Shown: piece after piece, positions 1 to 7,089 of the stretch | How positions within the stretch are numbered: position 1 is the first letter of the stretch | Layout: each line of letters starts with the position of its first letter | Assembly: GCA_964604565.1 (NCBI GenBank) | Contig: CAZRZN010000064.1 | Location: 1 to 17,386, forward strand | Direction: 5' to 3' | Origin: CAZRZN01 sp964604565 | GTDB taxonomy: Bacteria > Pseudomonadota > Alphaproteobacteria > Rhodobacterales > Rhodobacteraceae | Length of the DNA: 17,386 nucleotides | Translations under genes and position numbers: made by a program | Notes under the pieces: generated by a model | What the model was told of the DNA's origin: nothing | The model's input: the letters and a program-made list of their open reading frames with translations, nothing else | The model's database searches: none

Positions 1-350
1 AAGGCCGCCAGCAGCAGCGGTTCATCGCCCGTCTGGGCGGCGGCATGGCCGCGCGGATCGACCCGCACCGGTCCGGTCAGCGTTCCACCATACCCGCGCG
101 AGATCACATGCGGCGTCAGCCCCCGGTCGGTCAGGCGCTGGACGAGGGCGATGACGGTGGGCGTCTTGCCTGTGCCGCCCGCGTTGATATTGCCGACGCA
201 GATCACCGGCACGGCCGGGCGGACCCGGGGCGCGCGCGCAACCCGTGCGGCGGTCGCCCGGGCGGTCAATGCCCCCAGCGGGGCCAGGAGCCGCGCAAGA
301 AGGCCGGGGGCCGAGGGCGCGCGCTGCCAGAACCGCGGGGGGCGCATCAT
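1..350 (-). CDS. lpxK: Tetraacyldisaccharide 4'-kinase LpxK (5' part, C-terminus outside window)
   Basis: LpxK phosphorylates the 4' position of the tetraacyldisaccharide-1-phosphate lipid A precursor, using ATP, at the inner face of the cytoplasmic membrane. The first 116 codons are present; the rest lies beyond position 1. After a hydrophobic, arginine-bearing N-terminus typical of the family's membrane-associated region, residues about 48-64 read VPVICVGNINAGGTGKTP, the LpxK form of the Walker A P-loop, with the ATP-binding lysine near residue 62. This is followed by VISRGYGG (about 83-90), also family-typical. Two adjacent ATG codons are possible starts (350 and 347). The first overlaps the waaA stop as ATGA, suggesting translational coupling. 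Together with waaA it forms the Kdo-lipid A pair. Identification is firm; the missing C-terminal domain cannot be judged. Confidence 0.95.
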   Translation of the reverse strand, partial: MMRPPRFWQRAPSAPGLLARLLAPLGALTARATAARVARAPRVRPAVPVICVGNINAGGTGKTPTVIALVQRLTDRGLTPHVISRGYGGTLTGPVRVDPRGHAAAQTGDEPLLLAA

Positions 351-1552
351 GTCTGGCTTCGGCGGTCAAGGACTTCGCCGACCTCGGCGACGACCTGATC
401 CACCAGACGCGCCCCGGAGGAGATCACCTCCCAACCGGCATGGGCCATGGTGGCCACCTGATCGGGCGCCACCAGATGCGACACTGCAGTGCCCAGCGAA
501 TCGGCGTCCCGCACGATCCGCGCCGCGCCGGCGCTGACCAGACGCGAATAGGCCTCCAGGTGCTGGCCCACGTTCGGGCCGTAAAGAATGGCGGCCCCGA
601 GGGCGGCGGCCTCGAACGGGTCCTCTCCGCCGGGGCCGGCCACCAGCGAACCGCCAAGAAAGGCAAGCGGCGCCAACCGATACCACAGACCCAACTCTGC
701 CGGACCGCCGGTCATCAGGACCTGCGTGTTTTCATCCGGCGTCTCCCCCTGCTCCCAGTCGCAGACGCGCATCTGCGCGCGCCCGAGGATCCGGCCGATG
801 GCCTCTGCGGCGGTTTCATCCGCCGGCGCAATGACCAGAAGCAGCCGGTGCGCGAGGCGGCTGGCCTGCCGGTGGGCTTGCAGCACATCGCCCGCTTCTT
901 CTGCGCGGAGGCGCGCGGCTAGCCAGATCGGCCGCCCGGTCAGCAGGCCGGCGACTTCCTCATGCAGGTTTTCGGGGCAGTCAAGCGGCGCCTCGGTGTC
1001 GATGAAGGCTGTGGTCTCATGGATCCGGTCCCTCTCGAGTCCGAGACGGCGCAGGCGGCGGCTGGCGCTGGGTCCGGTGGTGTAGAGACTGTGGAACAGG
1101 GCCAATGTGGCGGGCGCGGGATCCGGCAGCCAGCGGGGCGCGGCGGCGGGGAAAGGTGCGTCATCGAGGTCGAGCGCGATCATGTGGCTGCCGCTGTCCC
1201 GCAGGGTCGAGATCACCCCGGGACGCAGGGTCTGCCCGGTCCAGATCGTGACGTCCGGCGCCAGCCGACGCAAATTGCGCAGATCCTCCGCCGCAAGGTC
1301 GCGGGGCAGGGGGGCGCGGGTCAGGCCGGGCCGGTCTGGCGCGCGTCCACTGAGCCAGACCGAACTACCCGGATGGCTGGCCAGAAGACGATGTCCGAGG
1401 CTGGCCAGCGCGCGGCCGCGTTCGGCGTTTTCGGCAAATCCCCAGACCAGCGGCCCGTCGGGACGCGCGGGCCAATCCGGTGCAGGCCCGGGGGCGGAGG
1501 CGCTGCGCGCATAAGCAAGATAGGCTGAAAGGCTCAGCGCGCGTCGGGACAT
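347..1552 (-). CDS. waaA: 3-deoxy-D-manno-octulosonic acid (Kdo) transferase WaaA/KdtA
   Basis: WaaA transfers Kdo from CMP-Kdo to lipid IVA, the first step of LPS core synthesis, at the cytoplasmic face of the inner membrane. The 401-residue product is slightly shorter than the roughly 425 residues of the E. coli enzyme. The C-terminal GT-B half is well conserved: AFLGGSL (about 298-303), then GGEDPFEAAALG (308-319) matching the family's GG-N-P-EPAA-G nucleotide-sugar motif, then ILYGPNVGQH. The N-terminal acceptor half is divergent. Where the family usually has HA-SVGE, this protein has GFAENAER (38-45), which still places a glutamate (E44) at the catalytic-base position. The start at 1552 lies 3 bp after the DUF4170 stop and the end overlaps lpxK by 4 bp, so the three genes probably form one transcript. 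Confidence 0.9.
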   Translation of the reverse strand: MSRRALSLSAYLAYARSASAPGPAPDWPARPDGPLVWGFAENAERGRALASLGHRLLASHPGSSVWLSGRAPDRPGLTRAPLPRDLAAEDLRNLRRLAPDVTIWTGQTLRPGVISTLRDSGSHMIALDLDDAPFPAAAPRWLPDPAPATLALFHSLYTTGPSASRRLRRLGLERDRIHETTAFIDTEAPLDCPENLHEEVAGLLTGRPIWLAARLRAEEAGDVLQAHRQASRLAHRLLLVIAPADETAAEAIGRILGRAQMRVCDWEQGETPDENTQVLMTGGPAELGLWYRLAPLAFLGGSLVAGPGGEDPFEAAALGAAILYGPNVGQHLEAYSRLVSAGAARIVRDADSLGTAVSHLVAPDQVATMAHAGWEVISSGARLVDQVVAEVGEVLDRRSQT

Positions 1553-1555
1553 GAA

Positions 1556-1795
1556 TCAACCCAGTTCCTCTGTCGAGGAGGCCGCTTGTCCTTCTTCGCG
1601 CAGACGATGCAGATGGGCAATGAAATAGCGCATATGCGCGTTGTCCACGGTGCGCTGCGCCTCGGCTTTCCAGGCGTCGTATGCTTCCTGGTAGTTGGGA
1701 AAGATGCCGACGATGTGCAGGTCGTTGACGTCCTTGAAGACGGTTTTCGACGGATCGACCAGTTCGCCGCCGAAAACGAGGTGAAGGCGTTGCAT
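1556..1795 (-). CDS. DUF4170 family small protein
   Basis: A 79-residue soluble protein beginning MQRLHLVFGGELVDPSKTVF, with HIVGIFPNYQEAYDAWKAEAQRTVD in the middle and MRYFIAHLHRL near the end. I recognise this as the DUF4170 family, found as short proteins in alphaproteobacteria and commonly next to waaA in Rhodobacteraceae. No function is established. There is no signal peptide or membrane segment. The ATG at 1795 is preceded by GGAG with a 10-nt spacer, a plausible ribosome binding site. The stop lies 3 bp before waaA, so it is the first gene of a likely DUF4170-waaA-lpxK transcript. A role tied to LPS synthesis is only a guess from position. Confidence 0.88.
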   Translation of the reverse strand: MQRLHLVFGGELVDPSKTVFKDVNDLHIVGIFPNYQEAYDAWKAEAQRTVDNAHMRYFIAHLHRLREEGQAASSTEELG

Positions 1796-1831
1796 GGCTG
1801 CGGGTCTCCGGTTTCGTGTTGACTGGGTCCG

Positions 1832-1859
1832 AACCTATCTGAGCCGGGCCGGGGGTCAA
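1832..1859 (-). promoter_or_regulatory. Candidate sigma70-type promoter for DUF4170-waaA-lpxK
   Basis: Reading the minus strand, TTGACC (1859-1854) matches the -35 consensus at five of six bases. After a 16-nt spacer comes TAGGTT (1837-1832), a weak -10 element with the TA...T pattern. The predicted start would leave a 5' untranslated region of about 30 nt before the DUF4170 ATG at 1795. This is a visual call only. Confidence 0.4.
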
Positions 1860-2072
1860 GCGGCGGCACCGGCCGCAGGGCGCGCCGGCTGTCCCGGTGG
1901 GTCTGGATTGCGCAACCGCGTAGGAGAACAGCGGCAATGGGACCGTGAAAGTCGTTTGTCCGTTCCCCGGCCCGGATGTTCGGATCGGTTTGCGGATAGT
2001 GCCATACGGGCAGTCACCCGCAGGGCTGTTGCGGGAAGGCGAAGCCTGCACACCCACGGGCCGCCAGCGGGC

Positions 2073-2086
2073 AAACCCCGTCGGGG
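2073..2086 (-). terminator. Weak terminator-like hairpin after the phosphatase gene
   Basis: On the minus strand CCCC-GAC-GGGG is followed directly by TTT. The stem is only 4 bp and abuts the TAG stop codon at 2087-2089, so it is a poor terminator at best. Confidence 0.25.
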
Positions 2087-2860
2087 CTAGTGCAAGCGGG
2101 CCAGCAGCGCCGCGTGCAACGCGGGGTTGGCCGCAAGCAGACCCTTCGCCCGCGGGACGGGGGCGTTGAACGACAGGGCACCGCCATGGCTGTCGGTGAT
2201 CCGGGCGCCGGCCTCCGTCAGGATAAGCGCGCCCGGCGCGATGTCCCATTCCCAGGTTGCCCGAAAGGTGAACATCGCGTCAAAACGTCCCTCCGCCACG
2301 AGGCTTTGCCGGTAGGACAGCGAGGGACGGTGGCTGCGGCGCAGCGATGGTACGCCGCCGGGCCAATGCGCGGGATCGAGGCTGGCGCGGGTCGCCAGAA
2401 CCTCTGCCGCGTCGGGATCGCTGACCCCCTCTGCCGCGATGGGCTGTCCGTTCAGATATGCCCCGCCCCCGAGACTGGCGGAATAGAGCTTGTCCAGAAG
2501 TGGCAGGTAGATCACCGCCGCCTGAACAATTCCCGTCTCGACCACCGCCAATGCATGGGCCCAGGATCTTTCGCCCTCGATAAAGGCGCGCGTGCCATCG
2601 ATCGGATCGACGATGAACACCCGTTCCGCGGAGAGACGCGCGGGGTCGTCCGGGCTTTCCTCGCTCAGCCAGCCATACTCCGGCCGCGCGCTGCGCAGGA
2701 TCTCTGCAAGACGCGCGTTCACGGCGTAGTCGGCCTGTGTCACCGGGCTGTCGTCATGCGATTTGAGCTGCACATCGAGGGGTGCGCCGACATGCCGGCG
2801 CGCCACCTTTCCGGCCTCATGTGCCGCGTCGATCAGCAGCGAAAGGTCATTCGCCGGCAA
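2087..2860 (-). CDS. 3'(2'),5'-bisphosphate nucleotidase / inositol monophosphatase family protein (CysQ-like)
   Basis: A 257-residue magnesium-dependent phosphatase of the IMPase/CysQ superfamily. Metal-site motifs are all visible: LSEE at 65-68, DPIDGT at 85-90 and WEWDIAPGALILTEAG at about 203-218, which carries the third metal aspartate (D206). CysQ members remove the 3'-phosphate of PAP formed during sulfate assimilation, while others act on inositol or fructose phosphates. The GTRAFIEGE stretch and overall form favour CysQ, but the substrate cannot be fixed from sequence. The only in-frame start is a TTG at 2860, supported by GAGGGA 7 nt upstream and by an in-frame stop just before it. 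The gene therefore overlaps the end of pmbA by 14 bp in a different frame, implying coupled translation. Confidence 0.88.
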   Translation of the reverse strand: MPANDLSLLIDAAHEAGKVARRHVGAPLDVQLKSHDDSPVTQADYAVNARLAEILRSARPEYGWLSEESPDDPARLSAERVFIVDPIDGTRAFIEGERSWAHALAVVETGIVQAAVIYLPLLDKLYSASLGGGAYLNGQPIAAEGVSDPDAAEVLATRASLDPAHWPGGVPSLRRSHRPSLSYRQSLVAEGRFDAMFTFRATWEWDIAPGALILTEAGARITDSHGGALSFNAPVPRAKGLLAANPALHAALLARLH

Positions 2861-4190
2861 GCGTCAGTCCCTCGACCAGCAGCGACGGTACCACGCGGCT
2901 GAGCCACGGGCGCGCATCATTTGCGGGGATGATCGTGCGCAGCATCTCGCGCAGGTTGCCCGCGATGGTGACACCCGAGACCGGATAGGCGATCTCTCCG
3001 TTCTCGATCCAGAAACCGGCGGCGCCGCGGGAATAATCGCCGGTGTTGGGGTTGATGGTCGAGCCGATCATGGAGGTGACCAGCAATCCTGTGCCCATCT
3101 GTTTCATGAGGTCCGCGCGGCTGTGCGGCCCCTGCGTCAGTTCCAGGTTCCATGCCGTGGGCGAGACCGAGCCGCCGCCGCGCGCGGCATTGGCGGTGCT
3201 TTCCATGCCCAGCTTGCGTGCATTGGCAAGATCCAGCGTCCAGCCGGTCAGCACCCCCTTGTCGATCATCGCACGCTTGCGCGTCGGCAGACCTTCGGCG
3301 TCGAACAGCCGCGAACCGCTGACGCGGGGGCGATGGGGATCCTCGATCAGGCTCAGGCTATCGGGCAGGATCTGTTCGCCCAGTGCCGATCGCAGCCAGG
3401 ATTGGCCGCGCGCCACCTGTGCGCCGTTCGCGGCCGCCACAAGATGGCCGATCAGCGAGGACGATATCCGTTCGTCGAACAGGACAGGATAGGCACCGGT
3501 CTTGGGCTTGCGCGGGTTCATCCGTTCCAGGGTGCGGGTGGCGGCGGTGTCGCCGATGTCCTTGGCGCTGCGCAGATCGGATTGGTAGATGCGGGAATCG
3601 CCGTCGTAATCCCGTTCCATGCCAAGGCCCTCCCCGGCAATGGCGACGCAGTATAGGCTGCGCGAGGTGCGCCGGTAGCCGCCTGAAAACCCGTTCGAAG
3701 CCGCCAGCGCGATATCCTGTGCGCTGTATTGCGCCGCGGCGCTGTCGATCTGGGTGATGCCGTCATGGGCGAGGGCGGTTGCCTCGGCCTGGCGGGCGTC
3801 CTCCTCCAGCTCGGCCGGGGCGGGTTCTGCGGCGGGGTCGCACAGATCGAGCGGCGTGGCGTCCCGGTCCGTGGCAAGCTGGGCGGGGTCTGCCAATCCG
3901 GCGTAGGGATTTTCGGGTGCTTCGCGGGCCATGGCGACGGCACGGGCGGCCATTTCCGCGATGGCCTCGGGGCGGTTGTCGGATCCGGTGATCGAGGCAC
4001 TGCGCTGGCCCAGAAAGACACGCAATCCCAGATCGCGATATTCGGCCCGCTCCGCCTGTTCCAGAAGGCCGCCGCGCACATCGATCGAGAGGGCGAGAGC
4101 CTCCACCGCCAGAGCGTCCGCCGCGTCGGCCCCGGCGCGGGAGGCGGCGTCGAGCAGAGCGGCGGCCAGTGTCTGGGGTGTTTCGGTCAT
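2847..4190 (-). CDS. pmbA: TldD/PmbA family protein, PmbA (TldE) type
   Basis: A 447-residue member of the TldD/TldE (PmbA) family. In E. coli TldD and TldE form a heterodimeric metalloprotease that trims peptides such as microcin B17 precursor and helps degrade CcdA. TldD carries an HExxxH zinc motif. Here the matching region reads SLIGHLVAAANGAQVARGQSW, without HExxxH, as in the TldE/PmbA subunit. Other family features are DLGLRVFLGQRSASITGSD near residue 50-70 and a C-terminal GSTINPNTGDYSRGAAGFWIENG. The frame is open further upstream, but the ATG at 4190 is chosen because it has GAGGG just upstream and begins MTETPQTLAAALLDAASRAG, the expected N-terminus. It is the first gene before the phosphatase. 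No tldD partner is in the window. Confidence 0.92.
   Translation of the reverse strand: MTETPQTLAAALLDAASRAGADAADALAVEALALSIDVRGGLLEQAERAEYRDLGLRVFLGQRSASITGSDNRPEAIAEMAARAVAMAREAPENPYAGLADPAQLATDRDATPLDLCDPAAEPAPAELEEDARQAEATALAHDGITQIDSAAAQYSAQDIALAASNGFSGGYRRTSRSLYCVAIAGEGLGMERDYDGDSRIYQSDLRSAKDIGDTAATRTLERMNPRKPKTGAYPVLFDERISSSLIGHLVAAANGAQVARGQSWLRSALGEQILPDSLSLIEDPHRPRVSGSRLFDAEGLPTRKRAMIDKGVLTGWTLDLANARKLGMESTANAARGGGSVSPTAWNLELTQGPHSRADLMKQMGTGLLVTSMIGSTINPNTGDYSRGAAGFWIENGEIAYPVSGVTIAGNLREMLRTIIPANDARPWLSRVVPSLLVEGLTLAGE
2868..2873 (-). promoter_or_regulatory. Ribosome binding site supporting a TTG start
   Basis: GAGGGA on the minus strand lies 7 nt upstream of the TTG at 2860, inside the 3' end of pmbA. 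A TGA in the same frame just upstream of the TTG excludes a longer protein, so this site decides the start of the phosphatase gene. Confidence 0.6.
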
Positions 4191-4455
4191 GGTGCCCTCA
4201 CGTGTTGATGTGTCTCCGCAGGTAAGCCGGTCCGCGCGCGGAGGCAAGGCTGTGGCGAGGAACGGCGGTGTGCCGCGATCCCGGCACGGGTTGGCCGGAC
4301 CTTGCAATTCACGTGCCGTGGCCCTGACCCTGTTGCCGGATTTCGGATCGATAGGCGCGCAGAACACCACCGCGGGCGATAAGTGCGGTTCGATGGCCGC
4401 GGTGTCCCGGTGAGATGATTCTCCGGACGCGGGCCGCAGGGCGGACGCGGCGCCG
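4191..4455. other. Intergenic stretch upstream of pmbA
   Basis: About 265 bp between the glycosidase-like gene and pmbA, both on the minus strand. It contains a perfect 12-bp palindrome TCCGCGCGCGGA (4231-4242) and an 8-bp inverted repeat CACCGCGG/CCGCGGTG (4368-4375 and 4397-4404) with a 21-nt spacer. The latter lies about 50 bp past the end of the glycosidase-like gene and could be a termination or mRNA-stabilising hairpin. I see no clear promoter consensus and no gene. Confidence 0.4.
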
Positions 4456-5208
4456 CTACCGCGCCGGTTCGGTCACGGCCACGATCGGCCCCATGCTGCG
4501 GCCAATGTCTGCGCGACCCACCTGTGGCGCATATAGGCGCGAGATGTTGCCATCCAGAAAAAGCGCATTCGGCAACTCCAGCTCGTCGCGGAAGAAACGG
4601 GCGAACTCATGAAAGGTCACGATGTTGCGAGAAATCACGAAGACGGCCCGGCGTCCGTCGGCCGAGGTGCCCACGCCGTTGCGGATGAAGCGGGAGGTGC
4701 TGTCGGGCAGAAAGCGAGGGTGCAGCGTGCCGTCGATCACCAGCATCGGCCCTGATTGGGTGGCATGGCGGCACTCCGGCCTTTCGGCGAGGAAATCACG
4801 CGTCTCTATGACCCTTGCGCGCTCTTTGCCGATGCAGAAGATCCCGTTGGGCAGCAGGCCGAAATTTCCCGGGCCGGGGGAGGAAATCACGCCCATTTCT
4901 TCGTGGCCGTCCTCTATGTAGTGGCCCACCGGGCTGCGGTCCTCATGATACATGCCCGCGTTCATGGCAAAGACGAGGTCCTGTCCCTCATCCATGAGCC
5001 GCGATTGCAGGACGCTAAAATGGCCGTAGGCGCGGCCTTCGTCATCGGCACGGAAGAGGCGCAGGTTTTCCGTGGCCGGGTCTACCTCGCAGACAACATA
5101 GACATTGCCATCATGCGCGGCCTCCCGGCAGGTCACCGCACCGGCAGAAGCCGGTGCAAGGCCAAGCGCGGCGCCGAGAATAACAAGGCAGGCGGTCAGG
5201 CGTCGCAT
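4456..5208 (-). CDS. Exported phosphodiester glycosidase (NAGPA/DUF2233) family protein
   Basis: A 250-residue protein with a clear Sec signal peptide: MRR, a hydrophobic core (about 5-18), and cleavage expected after AGA at residue 24, so it probably acts in the periplasm. The mature part shows the phosphodiester-glycosidase (former DUF2233) pattern: NAGMY at 83-87, FGLLPNGIF near 116-124, QSGPMLV at 151-157, RNGVG at 176-180 and NALFLDGNIS at 214-223. The family includes the human uncovering enzyme that removes GlcNAc from mannose-6-phosphate diesters; bacterial members are mostly uncharacterised, with phosphodiester-linked sugars of envelope glycans proposed as substrates. Six cysteines, two soon after the signal peptide (27 and 40), could form disulfides. 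It follows rbfA by 3 bp and is likely co-transcribed. The family call is good; the substrate is unknown. Confidence 0.82.
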   Translation of the reverse strand: MRRLTACLVILGAALGLAPASAGAVTCREAAHDGNVYVVCEVDPATENLRLFRADDEGRAYGHFSVLQSRLMDEGQDLVFAMNAGMYHEDRSPVGHYIEDGHEEMGVISSPGPGNFGLLPNGIFCIGKERARVIETRDFLAERPECRHATQSGPMLVIDGTLHPRFLPDSTSRFIRNGVGTSADGRRAVFVISRNIVTFHEFARFFRDELELPNALFLDGNISRLYAPQVGRADIGRSMGPIVAVTEPAR

Positions 5209-5211
5209 CGG

Positions 5212-5607
5212 TCAGTCGTCGAGGTCGCGCCGCACGGTTTCGTCGGAAAACAGGCGGCGGGTTTCATCGAGGTGGTCGAAGGTCTCGTCGAGGCGAAAGC
5301 GCAGTTCCGGTGAGAATTTCAAGGTCAATTGCCGGGAGACTGCGCGGCGCAATTCAGTGCGGTTGCGGTCGAGCAATTCGAACATGTCCTCCTGATGCTT
5401 GCCGCCGAGGGGCACGACATAGGCGGTCGCCACCTTGAGATCGGGTGAGACGCGCACCTCGCCCACCGTGATCGACAAGCGATTGAGATCGGGATCGTGG
5501 ATGTCCCCGCGAATCAGGACTTCGGAAAGGGTGCGCCGGATCAGTTCGGCAACCCGGAGTTGACGGTGGCCGGGGCCGGAACTGTCTTGGGGTCTATTAC
5601 GTGCCAT
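5212..5607 (-). CDS. rbfA: 30S ribosome-binding factor RbfA
   Basis: RbfA binds the free 30S subunit and assists late 16S rRNA maturation, including 5'-end processing and cold adaptation. The 131-residue product has the expected single KH-like domain: an N-terminal RQLRVAELIRRTLSEVL helix, the strand region ITVGEVRVSPDLKVATAYVVPLGG (about 46-69), then LTLKFSPELRFRLDETFDHL. It starts with MARNRP at an ATG that has only a weak purine-rich stretch (CTGGGG) upstream. It is divergent from dapB across 113 bp and is followed after 3 bp by the glycosidase-like gene. truB, which often lies near rbfA in related genomes, is not next to it here. Confidence 0.95.
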   Translation of the reverse strand: MARNRPQDSSGPGHRQLRVAELIRRTLSEVLIRGDIHDPDLNRLSITVGEVRVSPDLKVATAYVVPLGGKHQEDMFELLDRNRTELRRAVSRQLTLKFSPELRFRLDETFDHLDETRRLFSDETVRRDLDD

Positions 5608-5720
5608 ACCCCAGACTTAAGCTGGCCGGAGCGCTTTGCCAAGCGCCCTGGCGCGGGCGTGCAAAGAGTTTCGAAAGCGGATAACACGGCGGGGTGAATG
5701 GACGAGAGGACGCAAGGATC
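5608..5720. promoter_or_regulatory. Divergent rbfA/dapB intergenic region
   Basis: The 113 bp must hold promoters for both genes. It contains a perfect 6-bp inverted repeat GCGCTT-TGCC-AAGCGC (5631-5646) overlapped by a second one, GCGCC-CT-GGCGC (5643-5654). These could be a shared operator or simply GC-rich structure. I could not pick convincing -35/-10 pairs. Confidence 0.4.
5704..5710 (+). promoter_or_regulatory. Ribosome binding site for dapB
   Basis: GAGAGGA lies 10 nt before the ATG at 5721. It favours that ATG over the in-frame GTG at 5694. The resulting 269-residue protein begins right at the conserved N-terminal strand of the NAD(P)-binding fold. Confidence 0.55.
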
Positions 5721-6530
5721 ATGGAAAGTTATGGCGTTGTCGTGACAGGTGTATCGGGCCGCATGGGTCAGATGCTGGTGCAGCAGGTCATGTCGCATGA
5801 CAAGCTGCATCTGGCCGGTGCGCTGGAACGGTCCGGGCACGCGTGGCTGGGGCAGGATCTGGGTGTGGCCATGGGCGGGGCCGCGCTGGGCGTGATGGTC
5901 GCGGACGATCCGCTGGAACCTTTTGCGCGGGCCCATGCGGTCATCGATTTCACCGCACCCGCCGCTACGGTAGGATTCGCGGAACTGGCGGCGCAGGCGC
6001 GGGTCGTGCATGTGATCGGCACGACCGGCCTGTCCGAGGAGGACCTGCACCAGATCGCGCTGGCAGCGCGCCATGCGGTGGTGGTGCGCGCCGGGAACAT
6101 GAGCCTTGGCGTAAACCTGCTGACCCGGGTGACGCGGCAGGTGGCGGCGGCGCTGGATGCGGATTGGGACATCGAGATTGTCGAGGCACATCACAACCGC
6201 AAGGTCGACGCGCCCTCAGGCACCGCGCTGATGTTGGGTGAGGCGGCTGCGGAGGGGCGCGGCGTGACGCTGCAGGATGTCGCGGACAGGGGCCGGGACG
6301 GCATGACCGGCGAGCGACGTCGGGGCGATATCGGCTTTCACGCCATTCGCGGCGGCGATGTGGTGGGCGAGCACGAGGTGATCTTTGCCGCCGCCGGCGA
6401 GCGGATCATCCTGAAGCACATCGCCAGCGACCGGGCATTGTTCGCCCGAGGGGCGCTGAAGGCGGCGATCTGGGGACAGGACAAGGGACCGGGGGAATAC
6501 GATATGCTGGACGTTCTCGGCCTCGGCTGA
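5721..6530 (+). CDS. dapB: 4-hydroxy-tetrahydrodipicolinate reductase DapB
   Basis: DapB reduces the product of DapA, using NAD(P)H, in the cytoplasmic diaminopimelate/lysine pathway that also feeds peptidoglycan. The 269-residue length is standard. The N-terminal Rossmann motif GVSGRMGQ is at 10-17, IDFTAP at 75-80, GTTGLS at 100-105, and the active-site/substrate loop EAHHNRKVDAPSGTAL at 155-170, with the catalytic His pair (157-158) and Lys161. The C-terminus shows RALFARGALKAAIW as expected. It diverges from rbfA and has no gene close behind it. dapA is also in the window but more than 10 kb away on the other strand, so the two are not an operon. Confidence 0.97.
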   Translation: MESYGVVVTGVSGRMGQMLVQQVMSHDKLHLAGALERSGHAWLGQDLGVAMGGAALGVMVADDPLEPFARAHAVIDFTAPAATVGFAELAAQARVVHVIGTTGLSEEDLHQIALAARHAVVVRAGNMSLGVNLLTRVTRQVAAALDADWDIEIVEAHHNRKVDAPSGTALMLGEAAAEGRGVTLQDVADRGRDGMTGERRRGDIGFHAIRGGDVVGEHEVIFAAAGERIILKHIASDRALFARGALKAAIWGQDKGPGEYDMLDVLGLG

Positions 6531-6722
6531 GATGTCGCGGCCGGGACCCGGTGCGATGGCCATGGCGTGACGGCATGGGCGCGGCGGACGCTTTTCATGT
6601 TTTGGCCAAGGCGAGGACCCCGTGGGAGGGGCCCCTTTGGCAATCTGTGCGCTGTTGCAGGCAAGGTCGCAAGGCATGATCCCGGTGGCGACTTTTGCCT
6701 GATGGGCCGCTCGTGAGGCCGG

Positions 6723-6828
6723 GGGGACTGTGCGAGAGGCCTTGGGGAGTGGAGGGGACTGTGCGTGAAGGGGGCGCTGCCCCCTCGGCCTGCGGCCTCA
6801 CCCCCGGAGTATTTCGAGAGAGAAGAAG
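6723..6828. repeat. Rhodobacteraceae-type intergenic hairpin repeat
   Basis: The core runs GGGGGC-GCT-GCCCCC (6770-6784, perfect 6-bp stem), then GGCC-TGC-GGCC (6787-6797), then CCCCCGGAGTATTTCGAGAG and AGAAGAAG. From memory, very similar strings (a GC hairpin, a GCCTGCGGCC element, then CCCCGGAGTATTT and a purine-rich tail) recur between genes in many Rhodobacteraceae genomes. Two copies of GGGGACTGTGCG, 31 bp apart, precede it. Only one copy of the core occurs in this window, so the repeat status rests on recall, not on what is shown here. Confidence 0.45.
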
Positions 6829-7054
6829 CGGCGTGGAGTGTTTTTGGGACGATACAGGCTAGGCCGGGTCGAAGCCTGTCTTGTCGAACCCCGCAGCGTG
6901 TTCTTGGCTAGGCCGTGGAAAAGGCGGTGTTCATATGCGCGCATGTCATGTTGGATCGCCATGATCCCTGGACTGTGTGAAGGATGATTCATGCAACGCT
7001 AGAGTGGAATGTTGACGGAGTGGCCCGTCTGATTGGCAAGATGCGGCTGGGTAG

Positions 7055-7089
7055 ACCGCACCACGCGCCCGGTGGTATTGCCGTGCGGT
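7055..7089 (-). terminator. Candidate terminator hairpin after the DUF1674 gene
   Basis: On the minus strand, 2 nt past the TGA stop at 7093-7091, ACCGCAC and GTGCGGT (7089-7083 and 7061-7055) form a perfect 7-bp stem around a loop that holds a smaller CCAC/GTGG pair. No T-run follows, so factor-independent termination is uncertain. Confidence 0.35.

Larger units (their letters stand above)
1796..2086. other. Intergenic stretch between the cysQ-like gene and DUF4170
   Basis: About 290 bp without a convincing gene. It holds the candidate promoter at 1832-1859 and, at its far end, a small GC hairpin next to the stop of the upstream phosphatase gene. The open frames that cross it have no recognisable protein and low-complexity arginine/proline/glycine composition, as expected for non-coding GC-rich sequence. 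Confidence 0.5.

Noticed and set aside
1794..2090. 98-codon plus-strand frame between DUF4170 and the phosphatase gene
   Set aside because: Low-complexity G/A/R translation, antisense to the promoter region, no similarity.
4191..4370. 60-codon N-terminal extension of pmbA
   Set aside because: The extra residues have no family similarity. The ATG at 4190 has a good ribosome binding site and gives the expected N-terminus.
6723..6765. Possible CRISPR or tandem array from the two GGGGACTGTGCG copies
   Set aside because: Only two 12-bp copies with a 19-nt gap and no further units or cas genes; too little for an array.
6798..6992. 64-codon minus-strand frame in the long spacer
   Set aside because: Its C-terminal part is just the translated intergenic hairpin repeat (NTPRRFFSLEILRG); no ribosome binding site and no family.
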